Positions 61,181 to 64,000 of a stretch of 64,000 nt of DNA are shown here, piece by piece. The position numbers and the translations under genes were made by a program. Every line of letters starts with the position of its first letter. The first letter of the stretch is position 1. Below the pieces are notes generated by a model. The model made no database searches. It was not told the DNA's origin and was given only the letters and a program-made list of their open reading frames with translations. This stretch comes from Elusimicrobiota bacterium (GTDB lineage Bacteria > Elusimicrobiota > Elusimicrobia > UBA1565 > UBA9628), in assembly GCA_016218545.1 (NCBI GenBank), contig JACRDQ010000018.1:124001-188000 (forward strand), in the 5' to 3' direction.

Positions 61181-63075
61181 TGCCAGGAGGGCTTGAGGAC
61201 CACCGCTGCCAGGGGCGGCAGGGTCACCACCGCGGAGCAGGGCCGGCCGTGCCACGGGGTGTCTTCGGTCTGCACGCCTCCGCCGTTGCCCACGTTGCTG
61301 CCGCCGAAGAACTCGGAGTCCGAGTTGAGGACCTCGCGGTAGGAACCGGGCAGCGGCATGCCCATCCGATAGCCGTGGCGCGGGACCGGGGTGAAGTTGC
61401 AGGCGATGACGAGGAAGTTCCGGCGCTCCCGGTCGTAGCGGATCATGGTGAAGACCGAGTTGTCGGAGTCGTTGCAGTCGATCCACTCGAAGCCGCCCGG
61501 CTCGAAGTCCTTCTGGTGCAGGGAGGGCTCGGAGAGGTAGAGCTGGTTCAGGGATTTCACGTAGTCCTGCAGCTGGCGGTGCGGCTGGTAGTCGAGGAGG
61601 TGCCACTGGAGGCTCTGGTTGTGGTCCCACTCCCACCACTGGCCGAACTCGCCGCCCATGAAGAGGAGCTTCTTGCCCGGGAAGGCCATCATGAAGCCGT
61701 AGAAGACCCTCATGTTGGCGAACTTCTGCCAGAGGTCGCCCGGCATCTTGTCGAGGAGCGCCCGCTTGCCGTGCACGACCTCGTCGTGGGAGAGCACGAG
61801 CATGAAATTCTCGTGGTAGGCGTAGATCATCGCGAAGGTCGCGTCGTTGTGGTGGTACCTGCGGTGCACGGGCTCCTTCGCGATATAGGTCAGCATGTCG
61901 TGCATCCAGCCCATGTTCCACTTCAGCGAGAAGCCCAGCCCGCCCAGGTGGACCGGGCGGCTGACCTGCGGCCAGGCCGTGGACTCCTCGGCGACCGTGA
62001 GCACGCCGGGGAAGTCGCGGTGGGCGATCGTGTTGAAGGTCTTGAGGAACTCCACGGCCTCGAGGTTCTCCCGGCCCCCGTACCGGTTGGGGATCCACTC
62101 CCCGTTCTTGCGGGAGTAGTCGAGATAGAGCATGGAGGCCACGGCGTCCACCCGCAGGCCGTCGGCGTGGTACTGTTTGAGCCAGAAGAGGGCGCTCGAG
62201 AGCAGGAAGTTCTTGACCTCGTGCCTGCCGTAGTTGAAGATGTAACTTCCCCAGTCCGGGTGGAAGCCCTTGCGGGGGTCGGCGTGCTCGTAGAGCCCGG
62301 TGCCGTCGAAGCGGCCCAGGCCGTGCCCGTCGGTCGCGAAGTGCGAGGGCACCCAATCGAGGATGACCCCGAGGCCCGCCTGGTGGCAGCGGTCCACGAA
62401 GTACATGAAGTCCTGCGGCGTGCCGTGCCTGCTCGTGGGAGCGAAGTAGCCGAGGGTCTGGTAGCCCCAGGACCCGCCGAAGGGGTGCTCCATGATCGGG
62501 ATGAGCTCCACGTGGGTGTAGCCCATGGACTTGAGGTACTCGGGCATGACGTGGGCGAGCTCGCGGTAGGTCAGGTTCCGGCACCCCTCCTCGGGCACGC
62601 GGCGCCAGGAGGCGATGTGGCACTCGTAGACGTTGACGGGTCCGTCGAGGGGGTTGGACGCGGCGCGCTTGGCCATCCACTCCCCGTCGCCCCACGCGTA
62701 GCCGCCCAGGTCCCAGACCTTGGTCGCGGACTTCGGCGGGACCTCGAAGTGGAAGCCGTAGGGATCGGCCTTCTCGAAGGTCTCGCCCGTTTTGGACTTG
62801 ATGCTGTACTTGTAGTTGGCCCCCTGCTCGACTGCGGGGATGAAGAGGTCCCAGATGCCGGAGTGCCCCAGGTGGTTCATCCGGTGGCGGCTCCGGTCCC
62901 ACCCGTTGAAGTCCCCGACCACGGAGACCTCGTCGGCGTTGGGCGCCCACACCGCGAAGTTGGCGCCCTTCTTGCCGTCCACGGCCACGAGGTGGCTGCC
63001 GAGCCGCTCGTAGACCTCGAGGTGCGTCCCTTCGCCGAAGAGGTGCAGGTCGAAATCCGAAAGGAATCGCTTCAT
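61177..63075 (-). CDS. glgB: 1,4-alpha-glucan branching enzyme
   Basis: 632 residues. Makes alpha-1,6 branches in glycogen. N-terminal CBM48 ([20 protein letters not shown]), GH13 barrel with [15 protein letters not shown] (nucleophile Asp), VAEESTAWP (acid/base Glu), [10 protein letters not shown] (third Asp), [10 protein letters not shown], and the C-terminal beta domain. Shine-Dalgarno GGGAGG 7 nt before the ATG used here; the upstream ATG at 63090 overlaps the preceding gene and lacks such a site. It is followed by the caspase-like gene (ATGA) and preceded by a GH57/DUF3536 gene. Confidence 0.95.
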   Translation of the reverse strand: MKRFLSDFDLHLFGEGTHLEVYERLGSHLVAVDGKKGANFAVWAPNADEVSVVGDFNGWDRSRHRMNHLGHSGIWDLFIPAVEQGANYKYSIKSKTGETFEKADPYGFHFEVPPKSATKVWDLGGYAWGDGEWMAKRAASNPLDGPVNVYECHIASWRRVPEEGCRNLTYRELAHVMPEYLKSMGYTHVELIPIMEHPFGGSWGYQTLGYFAPTSRHGTPQDFMYFVDRCHQAGLGVILDWVPSHFATDGHGLGRFDGTGLYEHADPRKGFHPDWGSYIFNYGRHEVKNFLLSSALFWLKQYHADGLRVDAVASMLYLDYSRKNGEWIPNRYGGRENLEAVEFLKTFNTIAHRDFPGVLTVAEESTAWPQVSRPVHLGGLGFSLKWNMGWMHDMLTYIAKEPVHRRYHHNDATFAMIYAYHENFMLVLSHDEVVHGKRALLDKMPGDLWQKFANMRVFYGFMMAFPGKKLLFMGGEFGQWWEWDHNQSLQWHLLDYQPHRQLQDYVKSLNQLYLSEPSLHQKDFEPGGFEWIDCNDSDNSVFTMIRYDRERRNFLVIACNFTPVPRHGYRMGMPLPGSYREVLNSDSEFFGGSNVGNGGGVQTEDTPWHGRPCSAVVTLPPLAAVVLKPSWQ

Positions 63076-63076
63076 G

Positions 63077-64000
63077 TCACTGCCTCCCATGGGATGCGAT
63101 CGGCCCGGCGGCCGCTTGAGCTTGGCTCTCGCCCGTCAGGCGCTCCCGGAGCCTGGCGGAGTCGATGTCGAGCAGCTCCGCCGCCTCCAGCACCGCCTCG
63201 GCGTCGGCCTTCCCGACGCCGCCGAACCCCTTCCTTTGGAGGAGGGAGTAGAACCTGGCCGACGCGGGCAGGCGCCAGTCCTTGAACCCGGCCGCCTGTC
63301 CCGCCCTGATGAGTCGCCCGAAGACCTTGAGCGCCTCGGGCCCGAACCTCCCTTCCAACTGGTCCACCGCGGCGCAGGCCAGGGCCGACCACTCGGACTC
63401 GGTCTCCCGGCAGGCGGCGTGCAGCCCGGCCTTGAGCGCGCGGCGTCCCATGGAGCCGATGTCGTCGAGCCCGCGCGGAAGGCCCTCGTAGACGGCCGCC
63501 GCGCTCGAGGAGGCCAGCGCGCGCACCCTGCGGCCGATCCACTGGCACAAGGCCAGCTCGAGCTCGGCCTTGATCACGTGCGGGACGGGCAGGCCGAGCC
63601 CCACGAAGCGCTCGGCCAGCGGGAGGTACTCGAAGATGACCGCCTCGTGCTTCTCCCGGAGCTCCGAGAGCTTGTGCTCAAGGATCAGGGAGAGGACCTC
63701 GGCCCGCTCGTCCGGCAGGAGGTCCTCCAGGCCGAAGGGCTTGTCCAGGAAGAGGGGCGCGCGCAGGGAGGCGAGGCCCTCGAGGATCTCCGTGCCGCTG
63801 ACCGCCGGCAGCTTGGCCAGCACGGCTCGGTAGTCGGCGTCCGCGAAACGGTCGCGGCTCACGTAGGCGCGCACGGTCTGGTCGGGCAGGGCCACGGCCA
63901 GGAACGCGCGCTCCCACGCCTTATGGGTGATGCCGCTCTCGAAGGCCACCTTGCCGGCCATGAAGCGCATCCCGGCGGTCTCGTGGCGCACGAACCCGCC
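63077..64000 (-). CDS. GH57/DUF3536-type protein, C-terminal part (5' truncated by window)
   Basis: 307 codons visible; the frame stays open to the window edge, so the start lies outside. Strongly conserved blocks of the C-terminal domain of GH57-type alpha-glucan enzymes with DUF3536: [59 protein letters not shown] and [12 protein letters not shown]. The GH57 catalytic domain would be upstream. It stands 1 nt before the Shine-Dalgarno region of glgB in the same unit, so a role in glycogen or maltodextrin metabolism is likely. No function beyond this can be assigned from the visible part. Confidence 0.82.
   Translation of the reverse strand, partial: GGFVRHETAGMRFMAGKVAFESGITHKAWERAFLAVALPDQTVRAYVSRDRFADADYRAVLAKLPAVSGTEILEGLASLRAPLFLDKPFGLEDLLPDERAEVLSLILEHKLSELREKHEAVIFEYLPLAERFVGLGLPVPHVIKAELELALCQWIGRRVRALASSSAAAVYEGLPRGLDDIGSMGRRALKAGLHAACRETESEWSALACAAVDQLEGRFGPEALKVFGRLIRAGQAAGFKDWRLPASARFYSLLQRKGFGGVGKADAEAVLEAAELLDIDSARLRERLTGESQAQAAAGPIASHGRQ

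Noticed and set aside
63088..63090. ATG at 63090 as the start of glgB
   Set aside because: It overlaps the upstream gene and lacks a ribosome site, while the ATG at 63075 has GGGAGG at proper spacing.

Overview
The window is a gene-dense, GC-rich (roughly 68-70% by eye) bacterial chromosome segment with about 51 protein genes and no rRNA, tRNA or CRISPR array that I can find. The envelope genes point to a two-membrane (Gram-negative type) bacterium: an alpha-2-macroglobulin/PBP1C pair, lipoprotein signals, AMIN-SPOR and RseB-like proteins. The high GC, the sulfhydrogenase-type [NiFe] hydrogenase, the GH57/GlgB/amylase glycogen genes and secreted proteins with long Pro/Ala-rich N-termini would fit an uncultivated lineage such as Elusimicrobiota. 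That assignment is only a guess.

Layout. 1-3163: lipoyl synthase (5' cut), an E2-like acyltransferase and dihydrolipoamide dehydrogenase. 3161-3473: a 313-bp nested-palindrome, MITE-like element. 3471-5055: two enoyl-CoA hydratase-family genes on the minus strand. 5080-13261: a Cys-rich secreted protein and a YfiM-like protein, an M28 peptidase, a large protein with kinase-like motifs, an aminotransferase, an MsbA-type ABC exporter and a secreted unknown. 13346-16044: glycerol kinase and a RecB-like Fe-S nuclease. 16123-24622: alpha-2-macroglobulin, PbpC and a small secreted partner. 24619-27436: an ECF sigma, anti-sigma, RseB-like, lipoprotein operon. 27555-30705: a histidine kinase behind a Pho-box-like array, an AMIN-SPOR protein and a zinc-ribbon membrane protein. 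30838-36122: an S41 protease, coiled-coil protein, GAF-GAF-PAS-cyclase-TPR protein and PilZ operon. 36134-40142: a secreted Memo-AMMECR1 fusion with two unknowns. 40275-43858: glgC and a long transketolase. 43896-49972: secreted unknowns, a poly-gamma-glutamate hydrolase-like protein, an MFS carrier and an AI-2E-type permease. 49974-51643: a second ECF sigma/anti-sigma module. 51721-53281: a metallophosphoesterase and a membrane-anchored unknown. 53347-57869: hydBGDA-type hydrogenase plus maturation protease. 57817-64000: amylase, an ankyrin-PDZ-caspase gene broken by one in-frame TAG, glgB and a GH57/DUF3536 gene (5' cut).

Operons are very tight: many neighbours share ATGA, GTGA or TTGA start/stop overlaps, and some convergent genes share their stop codons (CTAG, TTAG). 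Many transcription units show an extended -10-like motif (TGC or GGC followed by TAYNNT) only 6-25 nt before the start codon, which suggests leaderless or short-leader mRNAs. Other genes have clear Shine-Dalgarno sites. Three GGGGTCAG-type palindromes lie between 12.3 and 16.1 kb.

The items most worth a second look are the cloverleaf element at 3161-3473 with two co-varying hairpins, the amber-interrupted ankyrin-PDZ-caspase gene, the protease/coiled-coil/CyaB1-like cyclase/PilZ operon, the Pho-box-like 11-bp array, the E2 protein lacking its catalytic histidine, and the secreted Memo-AMMECR1 fusion.
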